DNA of 64,000 nt, taken from Pirellulaceae bacterium (GTDB lineage: Bacteria; Planctomycetota; Planctomycetia; Pirellulales; Pirellulaceae). Each line of letters starts with the position of its first letter. Position 1 is the first letter of the stretch. The notes below the pieces were generated by a model that made no database searches, was not told the DNA's origin, and saw only the letters and a list, made by a program, of their open reading frames with translations. Positions 39,617 to 48,546 of the stretch are shown one piece after another. The translations under genes and the position numbers were made by a program. The DNA is taken from NCBI GenBank assembly GCA_023382975.1, contig JAHDXO010000025.1, forward strand, positions 1 to 64,000, given 5' to 3'.

Positions 39617-40846
39617 GTGAGTTGGTCGCTGTACCTGCTGTTGAGCGCAATGATGTTCCTGCAGTTTGCGGTATGGGGTGCGTGGATGCCGGTGATGGCT
39701 CCTCGCCTGCTCGGGCCTCTCAAAATGACCGGGAAGCAGACGGGGTGGATTTTTGCGACCCTTCCGCTGGCGTGTATTTTTGCCCCTCTGATCGCTGGCC
39801 AAGTCGCGGACAAATACTTGAACACCGAGTGGGTCTTGGCGGCAGCTCACGGCCTGGGAGCGATCCTGTTGTTCGTGGCGTCCAAACAGGTGCGTTTCTG
39901 GCCGATGTTTGTGGTCATGTTCCTGTACTCGTGCTGCTACGCGGCAACGCTGCCTCTTGTCAATTCGCTGATGTTTTATCACCTGGGCCAGGTCGTCTCG
40001 CCCGAGGCGATCGCCGTCGAATCGGGGAAGATCTTCATCATGGCCCCCATCGCCTGGGCATTGGTCGGCTACTTCCTGACCGGCTGGCGGCAATTGACAA
40101 AAACAGAAGGCGGCGCGGCGGATGGATTCGTGTTGGCCGGACTGCTCTCGCTGATGATGGCCGCGTTGTGCGTTTTTCTCCCGGCGACGCCGCCGGTCGC
40201 CGCTGCCGGTCAACAGGTCGGCGATTTCGGTGATATGCCCATTATCAAAGCGTTGATGTTGCTGAAAGAGTTTGACTTCCTGGTATTCGTTCTGATTTCG
40301 ATGGTGGTCGCCGGCATGATGCAGTTCTACTTCATGGGAACTGGAGCGTTCATGCAGGACATCGGCATTTCCGGCAGGAATGTCTCGGGGCTGATGGGCA
40401 TCGCTCAGGCGGCGCAGGCAGTGGCCACTCTATTTGCTTTGGGACCGATGACGGATGCGATCGGCTACAAATGGACCTTGGTGATTGGTGCTGGCTGTTG
40501 GCTGCTCTTGTACGCCGCCTACGTGTTCTCGCCGCAACGCGCTTTGGTCATTTTGGCTCAGGCTTTCCATGGGGTTGCCTACGTGACCTTCCTGATTGCT
40601 GGGCAGATCTTCGCGGGGCAGTTTGCTCCGGTCGAGATCGGAGGCTCCGTCCAAGCCCTGATTTTCGCCGCAACGACGGGCGTCGGTCTGTTCCTGGGCA
40701 CTCAGTTGGCCGGTATCGTCATGGACCGCTGCATGGTCGAGGGCCGGTTTCAATGGAAGCAGGTGTGGACGGTGCCGATGGCGATCATGGCGGTCAGCGT
40801 GCTCGGTTTGATCATCGCTTTCCAGGGAACTTTGCCGGTCCGATAG
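39617..40846 (+). CDS. MFS nucleoside transporter (NupG-like)
   Basis: The 409-residue protein has about twelve hydrophobic segments and the pattern of the nucleoside:H+ symporter family (SWSLYLLLSAMMFLQFAVWGAWMP opening, GxxADxxxxxE loop). It would take up nucleosides or a related compound across the inner membrane. The GTG at 39617 is chosen because AAGGAG lies 6 bases upstream and translation then starts at the first helix. A frame from 39557 would add 20 polar residues. It is a lone gene next to the convergent MgtE gene. Confidence 0.85.
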   Translation: MSWSLYLLLSAMMFLQFAVWGAWMPVMAPRLLGPLKMTGKQTGWIFATLPLACIFAPLIAGQVADKYLNTEWVLAAAHGLGAILLFVASKQVRFWPMFVVMFLYSCCYAATLPLVNSLMFYHLGQVVSPEAIAVESGKIFIMAPIAWALVGYFLTGWRQLTKTEGGAADGFVLAGLLSLMMAALCVFLPATPPVAAAGQQVGDFGDMPIIKALMLLKEFDFLVFVLISMVVAGMMQFYFMGTGAFMQDIGISGRNVSGLMGIAQAAQAVATLFALGPMTDAIGYKWTLVIGAGCWLLLYAAYVFSPQRALVILAQAFHGVAYVTFLIAGQIFAGQFAPVEIGGSVQALIFAATTGVGLFLGTQLAGIVMDRCMVEGRFQWKQVWTVPMAIMAVSVLGLIIAFQGTLPVR

Positions 40847-40881
40847 GCCATGAGTCTTTCGAGGCCGTCGCCCAAGCAGGG

Positions 40882-42264
40882 TTACGGCACTGGCGTGGCC
40901 GGCATTTTGCCCGTCAGTGTGAGCAGGGCGATGGCGACGTTCATGTAGATGACGATCCCCATGATATCGATGATCCCCGTCACGAACGGGTTGCTCATCA
41001 AGGCGGGATCCAGCCCCAGGCGGCGGAACACCATCGGCAGCATCGATCCGACGATGGTGCCGGCCAGCACTACCAGAACCAGGGTCGATGCAACGACCGC
41101 CGCGGAGATGAGTTCGCGATGCAACAGCATGGCAGCGACGAACCCGAGCGAGGCCAGGAAGCCGCCCAACAACAGGCCCATCGCCAGTTCGCGTCGGACG
41201 ACCCGAACCCAATCGTTGAGTTTGACATCGCCGCGAGTCAGCGCCGTAATCACCAGCGTCGCCGCTTGCGTTCCCGAATTCCCGCCGGCGGAGATCACTA
41301 AAGGAATGAAAATGACCAGCCAGGCGACTTTCTGAGTATCTTCCTCGTAGTGCCGCAGTGCAAAAGCCGTGAACAGGGCGGTGACAAACAGAATCGTCAG
41401 CCACATTCCGCGTTTGCGGCTGAGGGTGACAATGGGCGTCTTTAGATAGCTCTCGTCCAACGGCTGCACGCCCGCACTCAAGTGGGCGTCTTCGGTGGCT
41501 TCCTCGCGCATGACATCGATCACATCGTCGTGCGTGATGATCCCGAGCAACCGGAATTCGTCATCGACCACCGGAATGGCCAGCAAGTCGAATTTGGCGA
41601 CCTTTCTGGCCACCTCTTCCTGGTCGTCCATGACATTGACGGTGGCCAAATCGGTTTCCATCAGGTCTCGCAACCGTGTTTCGGGCTTCGAGATGGCCGA
41701 CAACAATTGCCGGGTGGAAACGACGCCGCGCAGATGATCGGTGTCGTCGACCACGTACACGTAGTAGACCGTCTCGAGTTCCTCCGCTTGGCGAGCCAGT
41801 TCGTTCAGCGCCTCGCGGACCAGCAGATTCTCGTCCAGTCTGGCGATATCGCTGGTCATGACGGCGCCGGCGACGCCCTCGGGGTAGGATTTCAGCCGCA
41901 GAATGTCGCGGCGGTCTTCGGGCGACAGCAGCGGGAGAAGTTCAGCGACCAGTCCCTCGTCGGCTTCGTGCAGCAGGTCGACGCGATCGTCGGAGGCCAA
42001 TTCGGCGACCAATCCGGCCATCTCCGTACGGTCTTGCGTCTCAAGGATCTCCAACTGCTTGTCGGGATCGAAATAGCTGAAGATCTCTTCGCGCGTCTCC
42101 GGATCGGCGTGTTGCAGCACCTGCCACGCTTCGGTCGCCGTGAGGCCTTCCATGAACTCGGCCGTCCGCGCCGGATGCAGAGCCGTACAGAATTCGTGCA
42201 GGCCCTTCGTATCGGCTTCGGCCAGCATCTCGCGCAATTCGGGCAAGTACAGCAAGTTGATCAT
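40882..42264 (-). CDS. mgtE: Magnesium transporter MgtE
   Basis: The 460-residue protein follows the MgtE plan. An N-terminal MgtE domain (about 20-125) and two CBS domains (about 140-255) form the Mg2+-sensing gate. Five membrane helices follow (about 285-455) and include the conserved AGGNSGTQA motif of the pore. It lies 8 bases downstream of an HtrA-type protease gene on the same strand, so the two are probably co-transcribed. Confidence 0.95.
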   Translation of the reverse strand: MINLLYLPELREMLAEADTKGLHEFCTALHPARTAEFMEGLTATEAWQVLQHADPETREEIFSYFDPDKQLEILETQDRTEMAGLVAELASDDRVDLLHEADEGLVAELLPLLSPEDRRDILRLKSYPEGVAGAVMTSDIARLDENLLVREALNELARQAEELETVYYVYVVDDTDHLRGVVSTRQLLSAISKPETRLRDLMETDLATVNVMDDQEEVARKVAKFDLLAIPVVDDEFRLLGIITHDDVIDVMREEATEDAHLSAGVQPLDESYLKTPIVTLSRKRGMWLTILFVTALFTAFALRHYEEDTQKVAWLVIFIPLVISAGGNSGTQAATLVITALTRGDVKLNDWVRVVRRELAMGLLLGGFLASLGFVAAMLLHRELISAAVVASTLVLVVLAGTIVGSMLPMVFRRLGLDPALMSNPFVTGIIDIMGIVIYMNVAIALLTLTGKMPATPVP

Positions 42265-42272
42265 GTTCGTGG

Positions 42273-43433
42273 CTAATCCAGCGGCAGCGGTTTCAAGGTC
42301 ACCTGCAAACGAACCGATTCGCCGCGCCGCACGACCGTCAGCGGTTGCTGCGAATCCACGGGTTTCTGCTCGACCAAGTCTTGCAGATCGCGCGGGCCCC
42401 GCACCGGATCGCCCGCGAATTCAACGATGACGTCGTTGACTTTCAGCCCCGCGGCCGCCGCCGCTCCGTCGGGCAGGACGTCGGCCACCAACACCCCCGA
42501 CCGCGGCGGCAGTTTCAACTTGTCCGCCGCCTCGGGGCCGAGTTCGTCGATACGGATTCCCAGGTAGGCACGCCGCACGGCCCCATGCTTCAGCAGTTCG
42601 TTCGCCACCCACTTGGCCCGGTTGACGGGAATCGCAAAACCAATCCCTTGATAGCCGCCGCTGTTCGAGGCGATGGCCGTATTGATCCCCACCACCTCGC
42701 CGTCGAGATTCACGAGCGGTCCGCCCGAGTTGCCGGGATTGATCGCGGCGTCGGTCTGAATCAATCGCCCACGCTCGATCTTGTCGATCCCTCGCCCTTG
42801 GCCGCTGATAATCCCGGCGCTGACAGTCATCTCCAATTCGAACGGACTGCCGATGGCAATCACCCAGTCGCCGATATCCAGTTGCGACGAGTCACCCAAC
42901 CGGGCCGCAGTCAGGGGTGTTTCGACCGGGATCTTGACGATCGCCAGATCGCTCTTCGGATCCGTTTTGATCTCGGTGGCTTTCACCTCGCGCCCGTCGC
43001 CGAATCGAACCACCACGGTGCCAGCCCCCTCGATGACATGGTTGTTCGTGAGAATCACTCCCGCGGCGTCGATCACCACGCCCGACCCCACCTGGGTATC
43101 CATGCCGGGCGGAAAGATCGAATCGGTATCCTCGGACAGCGACTCCGGATCGAAGTCTTCCGGCAAGAGACGCCGAAACCGCGGATCCTGCAACAGGTTC
43201 CGAAACTCCTTTTGCCGCTCGTCCGCCGACGGAGTGGCCACAAGCGTAACCACCGAAGGAATGGTCGACTCGGCTGCTTTCCGGAACGCCATCGACAGCG
43301 ATTTGGCATTTCCAATCGCCTCGCTCATATCCCGTTGGTCCTGGGCGAGTCCGCTCGAATTGCCGGAGAGCCAAGTGCCTGCGGCAAGAAACGAAACCAT
43401 CAACGCCGAGAAACGCCAAATACTCATGCCCAT
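42273..43433 (-). CDS. HtrA/DegP-type serine protease with PDZ domain
   Basis: The 386-residue exported protease degrades or refolds damaged envelope proteins. After a signal segment (about 5-22) the trypsin-like domain shows the triad His in NNHVIEG, Asp in SDLAIVKI and Ser in NPGNSGGPL. One PDZ domain follows (about 285-380). The start at 43433 has GGAG 6 bases upstream. A promoter-like sequence lies about 100 bases upstream. It is followed closely by mgtE. Confidence 0.93.
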   Translation of the reverse strand: MGMSIWRFSALMVSFLAAGTWLSGNSSGLAQDQRDMSEAIGNAKSLSMAFRKAAESTIPSVVTLVATPSADERQKEFRNLLQDPRFRRLLPEDFDPESLSEDTDSIFPPGMDTQVGSGVVIDAAGVILTNNHVIEGAGTVVVRFGDGREVKATEIKTDPKSDLAIVKIPVETPLTAARLGDSSQLDIGDWVIAIGSPFELEMTVSAGIISGQGRGIDKIERGRLIQTDAAINPGNSGGPLVNLDGEVVGINTAIASNSGGYQGIGFAIPVNRAKWVANELLKHGAVRRAYLGIRIDELGPEAADKLKLPPRSGVLVADVLPDGAAAAAGLKVNDVIVEFAGDPVRGPRDLQDLVEQKPVDSQQPLTVVRRGESVRLQVTLKPLPLD

Positions 43434-43535
43434 GCCGGACTCCTCGTTATTGGGTAGCCAAACCTGCAGGGCGTCACTCGCAATCCGTCGGATCGCCGCC
43501 GAAAAAACCTCTGTTGTCACGCCTGCAACCTTGGC

Positions 43536-43563
43536 ATTATAAAGAAGTTACGTTTTAAGCCAA
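43536..43563 (-). promoter_or_regulatory. Predicted promoter for the HtrA/MgtE genes
   Basis: On the minus strand TTGGCT (43558-43563) is followed by a 16-base spacer and a perfect TATAAT (43536-43541), about 100 bases before the protease start. Confidence 0.45.
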
Positions 43564-43589
43564 TGACAGCCCGTACTCCCAAGGCCGTG

Positions 43590-43668
43590 AAAAATTGGAC
43601 TGGCTCTGAGGTAGCACCGCCGATCTCGCAGGATCGGTGGCCACCAGCGAGCTGCCTGTCCCGTTTCG
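43590..43668. repeat. GGGACWGGC-type palindromic repeat upstream of rnc
   Basis: A left arm AAAAATTGGACTGGCT (43590-43605) and a right arm GCCTGTCCCGTTT (43654-43666) pair imperfectly. The loop holds a second hairpin, CCGATC-TCGCAG-GATCGG. The arms match those at 15418-15498. It lies in the leader of the RNase III gene and is read through by an extended frame. Confidence 0.7.
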
Positions 43669-43721
43669 TCCGCCGCCTCACCGCGTTAGCAAACAGACCG
43701 ATTGGTGGAAAGCCTCTCCGC

Positions 43722-44504
43722 GTGAACGACGAACTTGCCACTTCGACCGAACCGGTTCCAAACTCGATTTCGGATGCGTTTTCTCCCGATCTGGAGGATC
43801 AACAGCAAGAGCGGATGAATCGATGCGAACACCGTATCGGATATCGGTTCAACAATCGCGCGCTGCTGCGCGAGGCCCTGACACATGCCTCGGGCGCCCA
43901 TCACCGCCTGGCCTCCAACGAACGATTGGAGTTTCTCGGGGACGCCATCCTGGGAGCCGTCGTCTGCGAGCTCCTGTTTGAACAGTATCCGGAGTATCTC
44001 GAGGGCGATCTCACGAAGATCAAGTCGGCGGTTGTCAGCCGCCAATCGTGCGCCAAGATCAGCGAGGCGTTGGGACTGCAAGAGTTCCTGATCGTCGGCA
44101 AAGGGATGGCAGCCAGCCAATCGATCCCGCCGTCGCTGTTGGCCGACGTCTTTGAATCCCTGGTGGCCGCGATCTACTTGGACGGAGGCAACGATGCTTC
44201 GCATCGCTTCATCCGGCAATATGTCGGGCCGGAAATCGAATTGACCGCGGCGGGAGATCTCGGGGGGAACTACAAGTCGCTCTTGCAGCAACTGGCTCAG
44301 CGTGAATTCTCGAATACTCCGGTCTACTTGCTGCTGGACGAAAAGGGGCCAGACCACCGCAAGTGCTTCAAGATCGCCGCTCAGATCGGCGGCGTCCGCT
44401 ATCAAGCCGCTTGGGGACGAAACAAGAAAGAAGCAGAGCAACGGGCTGCCTGCAACGCTCTGGCCGAAATCAACGACGAACCGCCCCAGTTCATCAGCGA
44501 CTGA
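43722..44504 (+). CDS. rnc: Ribonuclease III
   Basis: The 260-residue enzyme cleaves double-stranded RNA, including rRNA precursors. The RNase III signature NERLEFLGDAIL is intact near residue 68. The second acidic motif ADVFESLVAAIYLDGG is near residue 140, so the metal-binding carboxylates are present. A double-stranded-RNA-binding domain ends the protein (NYKSLLQQLAQ...NKKEAEQRAACNAL). The GTG at 43722 is chosen because it avoids the dispersed repeat upstream. An ATG at 43815 starting at the RNase III core is possible. A frame from 43563 would run through the repeat. Confidence 0.88.
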   Translation: MNDELATSTEPVPNSISDAFSPDLEDQQQERMNRCEHRIGYRFNNRALLREALTHASGAHHRLASNERLEFLGDAILGAVVCELLFEQYPEYLEGDLTKIKSAVVSRQSCAKISEALGLQEFLIVGKGMAASQSIPPSLLADVFESLVAAIYLDGGNDASHRFIRQYVGPEIELTAAGDLGGNYKSLLQQLAQREFSNTPVYLLLDEKGPDHRKCFKIAAQIGGVRYQAAWGRNKKEAEQRAACNALAEINDEPPQFISD

Positions 44505-44533
44505 GCAATCCCATGGGAATGCTCTGCTGGGCA

Positions 44534-45247
44534 TCATTCGTCTGGATCAACACCCAACTGCCGCAACCGCTCCGCTAGGCGTTCCGCCCGTTGCCGCTCC
44601 TGCTCCGCCCGCAGGCGTTCGCGGTCCGCCCGTTGCCGTTCGCGTTCTGCCCGTTGCCGCGCGGTTTCTTCTTGCTCGAGCAATTCCAGGTACGTAGCGA
44701 ACCGAGTTCCGTCGGGTTGGAAAACCTGTAAATCGCCCGATGACAGATCAAATCGAATCCCCAGCCGAGGGCTCGTCCAGCCGTCCGTGTCGTCGATCGC
44801 TTTGAATCCTCCGTTTTCGCGAATCCAACCGTCCAGTTCGTTCTTTTGGGGATCGAAAACGTAGTACTCGTCCACCCCGTAGTGTTCGTAAAACCGAAAT
44901 TTGTCCACCAATTCGCCGGGGCGGTTGCCGGGCGACAGCACTTCGAATACGACTTGCGGTGCGATGTTGTCTTCTTCCCACTGCAGATACGACCCGCGGT
45001 CGCCTTTGGGGCGGCCGAACACAACCATCGTATCCGGGGCGACGCGAGTCTTGTTGTCGCCCTCGACCGGATACCAGAAGAGATCTCCGGCAACAAACAC
45101 GTTTGGGTCGTCGCGGAACAAACCGTCCAGGCCGCCTTGCAGAGTGACAATCCAACGGAATTGCAGCGTATTTTCGGCCATGGGTTGCCCATCGCTCTCC
45201 GGGTACTTGACGCGGGGCTTTCGAATAAGTGCGGTTGGGGCGTTCAT
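44534..45247 (-). CDS. Uma2-family (DUF820) putative nuclease with coiled-coil tail
   Basis: The 237-residue product has the Uma2 core fold with PD-(D/E)xK-like residues. APDTMVVFG and the following PQVVFEVLSPGN segment supply the usual acidic positions, and DKFRFYEHYGVDEYYVFDP follows. A very charged Arg/Glu heptad-like repeat ends the protein (about 185-232), predicting a coiled coil. Members are common in cyanobacteria and planctomycetes and of uncertain function. The start at 45247 is set by the beginning of the conserved part. A TATAAT-like -10 (45297-45302) lies upstream on the minus strand. Confidence 0.75.
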   Translation of the reverse strand: MNAPTALIRKPRVKYPESDGQPMAENTLQFRWIVTLQGGLDGLFRDDPNVFVAGDLFWYPVEGDNKTRVAPDTMVVFGRPKGDRGSYLQWEEDNIAPQVVFEVLSPGNRPGELVDKFRFYEHYGVDEYYVFDPQKNELDGWIRENGGFKAIDDTDGWTSPRLGIRFDLSSGDLQVFQPDGTRFATYLELLEQEETARQRAERERQRADRERLRAEQERQRAERLAERLRQLGVDPDE

Positions 45248-45435
45248 CGGACTTTGAACTCTCCGGTCGGCGGGTTTCGCGACGGCCACTGGCCCGATTA
45301 TAGCCGACACGGCGATGCAAAGCGACACGTTCGGCCATGTCCCGCGAAGTCACGCCCTGCTGGACGAAAACGGCGTTCGGCGCCCGCGTACACCCCACTC
45401 CCGCGCGTACGGCTGAAGTGCTACCATGCCCGGCT

Positions 45436-48066
45436 ATGGCAAACACCCCGATGATGCAACAGTACGAAGATGCGAAAGCTGTCTGCGGCGACGCCCTGCT
45501 TCTGTTCCGCATGGGTGACTTCTACGAGCTGTTCTTCGAAGACGCGAAGATCGCGGCAAGGGCCCTTGGCCTGACGTTGACAAGCCGCGACAAAGGCGAA
45601 AACCCGATCCCGATGGCAGGGTTTCCCTACCATCAATTGGACAGTTACCTGGGCAGACTGATCGCCGCCGGATACCGGGCCGCGGTGTGCGAGCAGGTCG
45701 AGGATCCCAAGCTGGCCAAGGGGCTCGTCAAGCGGGAGGTGACCCGCGTCGTCACGCCGGGCACCTTGACCGACGACGCACTGCTGGACCCTCGCGAGAG
45801 CAACTACCTGGCCGCTGTCGCGGTCAGTCCGGCGAAGGAGAATCGCGGGGAACCTCAAGTCGGCATCGCTTGGGCCGAGTTGTCCACCGGCCGATTCCAA
45901 GCGGCCGTGTTCCCGGCTCCTCAATTGCTCGATCAGCTAGCCCGGATCCGTCCGTCGGAATGTCTGGTCAGCGACGACGACAACCTGGCGCTGGACCGCG
46001 ACCTGCCATCGTTGTTGCTCACGCGCCGTCCGGCCTGGGCGTTTGGTTTCGACACCGCGATCAGTTCGCTGACGCAGCAGTTCGAGACGGCCGGGTTGGA
46101 AGGATTCGGTTTCGAGGAATCGGACCGGCTGGCCGTGCGCGCCGCTGGCGCCATTCTGGATTACCTGCGGGAGACGCAGAAGACATCGCTGGACCATTTC
46201 GACCGGTTGATACCGTATCGGCAGGGCGCTTCGCTGGAGATTGACGAAGCGACGCGGCGTAGCTTGGAACTGACCCGCACGATCCGCGGCGACGGAAGGG
46301 AAGGCTCGCTGCTGGGCGTACTGGACCGCACGACGACGGCGATGGGGGCGCGGTTGCTGGGCGAGTGGCTGGCCAGTCCGCTGACGGACCGCGCCGCGAT
46401 CGAATTGCGGCTGGAGGCAGTCGAGGAACTGATCGGGGAGGACGCGCTGCGCGGGCAGTTGCGGGAATCCCTGCGGGGCATCTACGATTTGCAGAGGCTG
46501 CTGGCCCGCGTCACCACGGGCCGAGCCAGTCCGCGCGACTTGAGTTCCATCGGGCGTACGCTGGCCGGGCTGCCGAAGCTGAAGGCCAGGCTGACCGCGC
46601 GCCGCAGCCCGTTGCTCTGCCGCCTTGAGGCCGAACTGGACCTTTGTCCCGACGTGCGCGGGAAGCTCGAATCGGCCTTGATCTCCGAGTGTCCGCTGGC
46701 AGCGCGAGAAGGCGGGTTCATTCGCGACGGATTCGATCCGGAACTGGACCGGCTGCGCGAACTGGCCGCGGGCGGCAAACAGTGGATTGCCAAGTACCAG
46801 GCGGAAGCGGTCGCGACGTCGGGAATCCCCAATCTGAAAGTCGGATACAACAAGGTGTTCGGCTACTACATCGAAGTGACCAACACGCACCGCGGAAAAG
46901 TCCCCGACAACTTCATCCGCAAACAGACGCTGAAGAACGCCGAACGCTATATCACCCCCGAATTGAAAGAATACGAAGAGCAGGTTCTCACGGCCGACGA
47001 GCGCGCGATGGAACTGGAGTACGAACTGTTTCTCGAACTGCGCGATCTCGTGGCTGCCGCGGCGCGGCGGTTGCAAACGACCGCCGACGTGCTGGCCAAC
47101 CTGGATGTGCTTGCCGCCTTGGCCGAACTGGCACGGCATCGCGGCTACTGCCGGCCGAAGATCGTCGACGAGCCGGCGCTGGACATCGTCGACGGCCGCC
47201 ACCCGGTTCTGGACATTACCGAGGCCGACGGCACCTTCGTCCCCAACGACACCACCGCCAGTCAGGACCGCGGGATGATCCTGCTGATCACCGGGCCCAA
47301 CATGGCGGGCAAGAGCACGTACATCCGACAAGTTGCCTTGTTGACGCTGATGGCTCAGATGGGATCGTTCGTGCCGGCCCACCGGGCGACGATCGGCATC
47401 GCGGACCGCATCTTTGCCCGCGTCGGAGCCAGCGACGAACTGTCGCGCGGGCGCAGCACGTTCATGGTCGAGATGACCGAGACGGCGCGCATCTTGAATA
47501 CGGCCACGCCGCGCAGTCTGGTCATCCTGGACGAAATCGGCCGCGGGACCAGTACCTACGACGGCGTCTCGTTGGCTTGGGCCATCATCGAACACTTGCA
47601 CGACCAGGTCGGTTGCCGGACCCTGTTTGCCACGCACTACCACGAACTGACGGATCTGGAGAGTTCCCTGCCCGGCATCAAAAACCTGAACGTGGCGGTG
47701 AAGGAATGGGAGGACAACATCGCCTTCCTGCACAAGATCGTCGACGGCGCCGCCGACAAGAGCTATGGCATCCACGTGGCTCGACTGGCCGGCGTTCCGC
47801 CCGAAGTGAACGAACGGGCCAAGCAGATCCTGGCTCAACTGGAGGCCGAGCACCTTGATGCGGAAGGCCGTCCCAAAATCGCGTCGAAACCCAAGCGCCG
47901 CCGCGGCGGCGACATCCAACTAACGCTCTTCGGAACCGTCGAGCATCCCGTGATGGATGAAATCCGCAAGCTGGACCTGAACCAGTTGTCCCCTCTGCAA
48001 GCCTTTCAGCGGCTGCAGCAATGGCAAGAGCAATTGGCCGGCGAAGACCGGAAGAAACCGCGTTGA
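45436..48066 (+). CDS. mutS: DNA mismatch repair protein MutS
   Basis: The 876-residue protein recognises mismatches and carries the MutS domain series. The mismatch-reading domain starts with the F-Y-E motif in MGDFYELFFEDA, followed by the connector, lever/clamp regions and the ATPase. Walker A, TGPNMAGKST, is at 619-628. ILDEIGRGTSTYDG (Walker B) and FATHYHELTD complete the site. The start at 45436 gives the family N-terminus. A frame from 45337 adds 33 unconserved residues. It is transcribed divergently from the Uma2 gene. Confidence 0.96.
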   Translation: MANTPMMQQYEDAKAVCGDALLLFRMGDFYELFFEDAKIAARALGLTLTSRDKGENPIPMAGFPYHQLDSYLGRLIAAGYRAAVCEQVEDPKLAKGLVKREVTRVVTPGTLTDDALLDPRESNYLAAVAVSPAKENRGEPQVGIAWAELSTGRFQAAVFPAPQLLDQLARIRPSECLVSDDDNLALDRDLPSLLLTRRPAWAFGFDTAISSLTQQFETAGLEGFGFEESDRLAVRAAGAILDYLRETQKTSLDHFDRLIPYRQGASLEIDEATRRSLELTRTIRGDGREGSLLGVLDRTTTAMGARLLGEWLASPLTDRAAIELRLEAVEELIGEDALRGQLRESLRGIYDLQRLLARVTTGRASPRDLSSIGRTLAGLPKLKARLTARRSPLLCRLEAELDLCPDVRGKLESALISECPLAAREGGFIRDGFDPELDRLRELAAGGKQWIAKYQAEAVATSGIPNLKVGYNKVFGYYIEVTNTHRGKVPDNFIRKQTLKNAERYITPELKEYEEQVLTADERAMELEYELFLELRDLVAAAARRLQTTADVLANLDVLAALAELARHRGYCRPKIVDEPALDIVDGRHPVLDITEADGTFVPNDTTASQDRGMILLITGPNMAGKSTYIRQVALLTLMAQMGSFVPAHRATIGIADRIFARVGASDELSRGRSTFMVEMTETARILNTATPRSLVILDEIGRGTSTYDGVSLAWAIIEHLHDQVGCRTLFATHYHELTDLESSLPGIKNLNVAVKEWEDNIAFLHKIVDGAADKSYGIHVARLAGVPPEVNERAKQILAQLEAEHLDAEGRPKIASKPKRRRGGDIQLTLFGTVEHPVMDEIRKLDLNQLSPLQAFQRLQQWQEQLAGEDRKKPR

Positions 48067-48546
48067 CGTCCATCGAATATCACCGTCGGGAGTCGTCGAT
48101 GGGACGAGGAACATGCGGAAATAAGGCTCCGCGCAGACTGGCCGACTCGACAGTCCACCGTGAAATTTCAAACATCTCCATGCAAAAAGAGGGGATCGGC
48201 GTACCAAAGCCGCAGTTTTCCTCTCGCATTGGAGTGATTTCCCTTGTCCATATTGACTACATCCTGACGGAACCGATGTTGACTCTTGGCGAATCGCAAT
48301 TAGAATGAGCCTCGCGACGGACGCATTTTGAGAGGATCGCGACAGCGGTCCAGGGCCGAGCAAACGGCCAGCCTGCCTGCCAGAATCCCACCAGCGTCTT
48401 CGCCTACTGAACGGACTGAACGGCGAGACGCAACGGAAGAGCGAAGAGGACTTGCGGATCAGGGACGTCCCGGAGCCTGTGGGTGCCGCGATGCGGCAAC
48501 CCAGGCAACCTTACCTCCAGCCCACCTACGATTCAGTTTGCCTACC
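48067..48546. other. Leader region of the type II secretion operon
   Basis: No gene is supported in these 480 bases. The right half (48307-48546) would be a 5' leader of about 234 bases before gspE. A frame reading into gspE from 48328 is open but has no conserved N-terminal motif. No riboswitch is recognised. Confidence 0.5.
48279..48306 (+). promoter_or_regulatory. Predicted promoter of the type II secretion operon
   Basis: TTGACT (48279-48284), a 16-base spacer and TAGAAT (48301-48306) make a good sigma70-like match about 240 bases before gspE. Confidence 0.45.

Noticed and set aside
45937-47919. A 660-codon open frame antisense to mutS
   Set aside because: It mirrors the mutS codon pattern, shows no domain and has no start signal.
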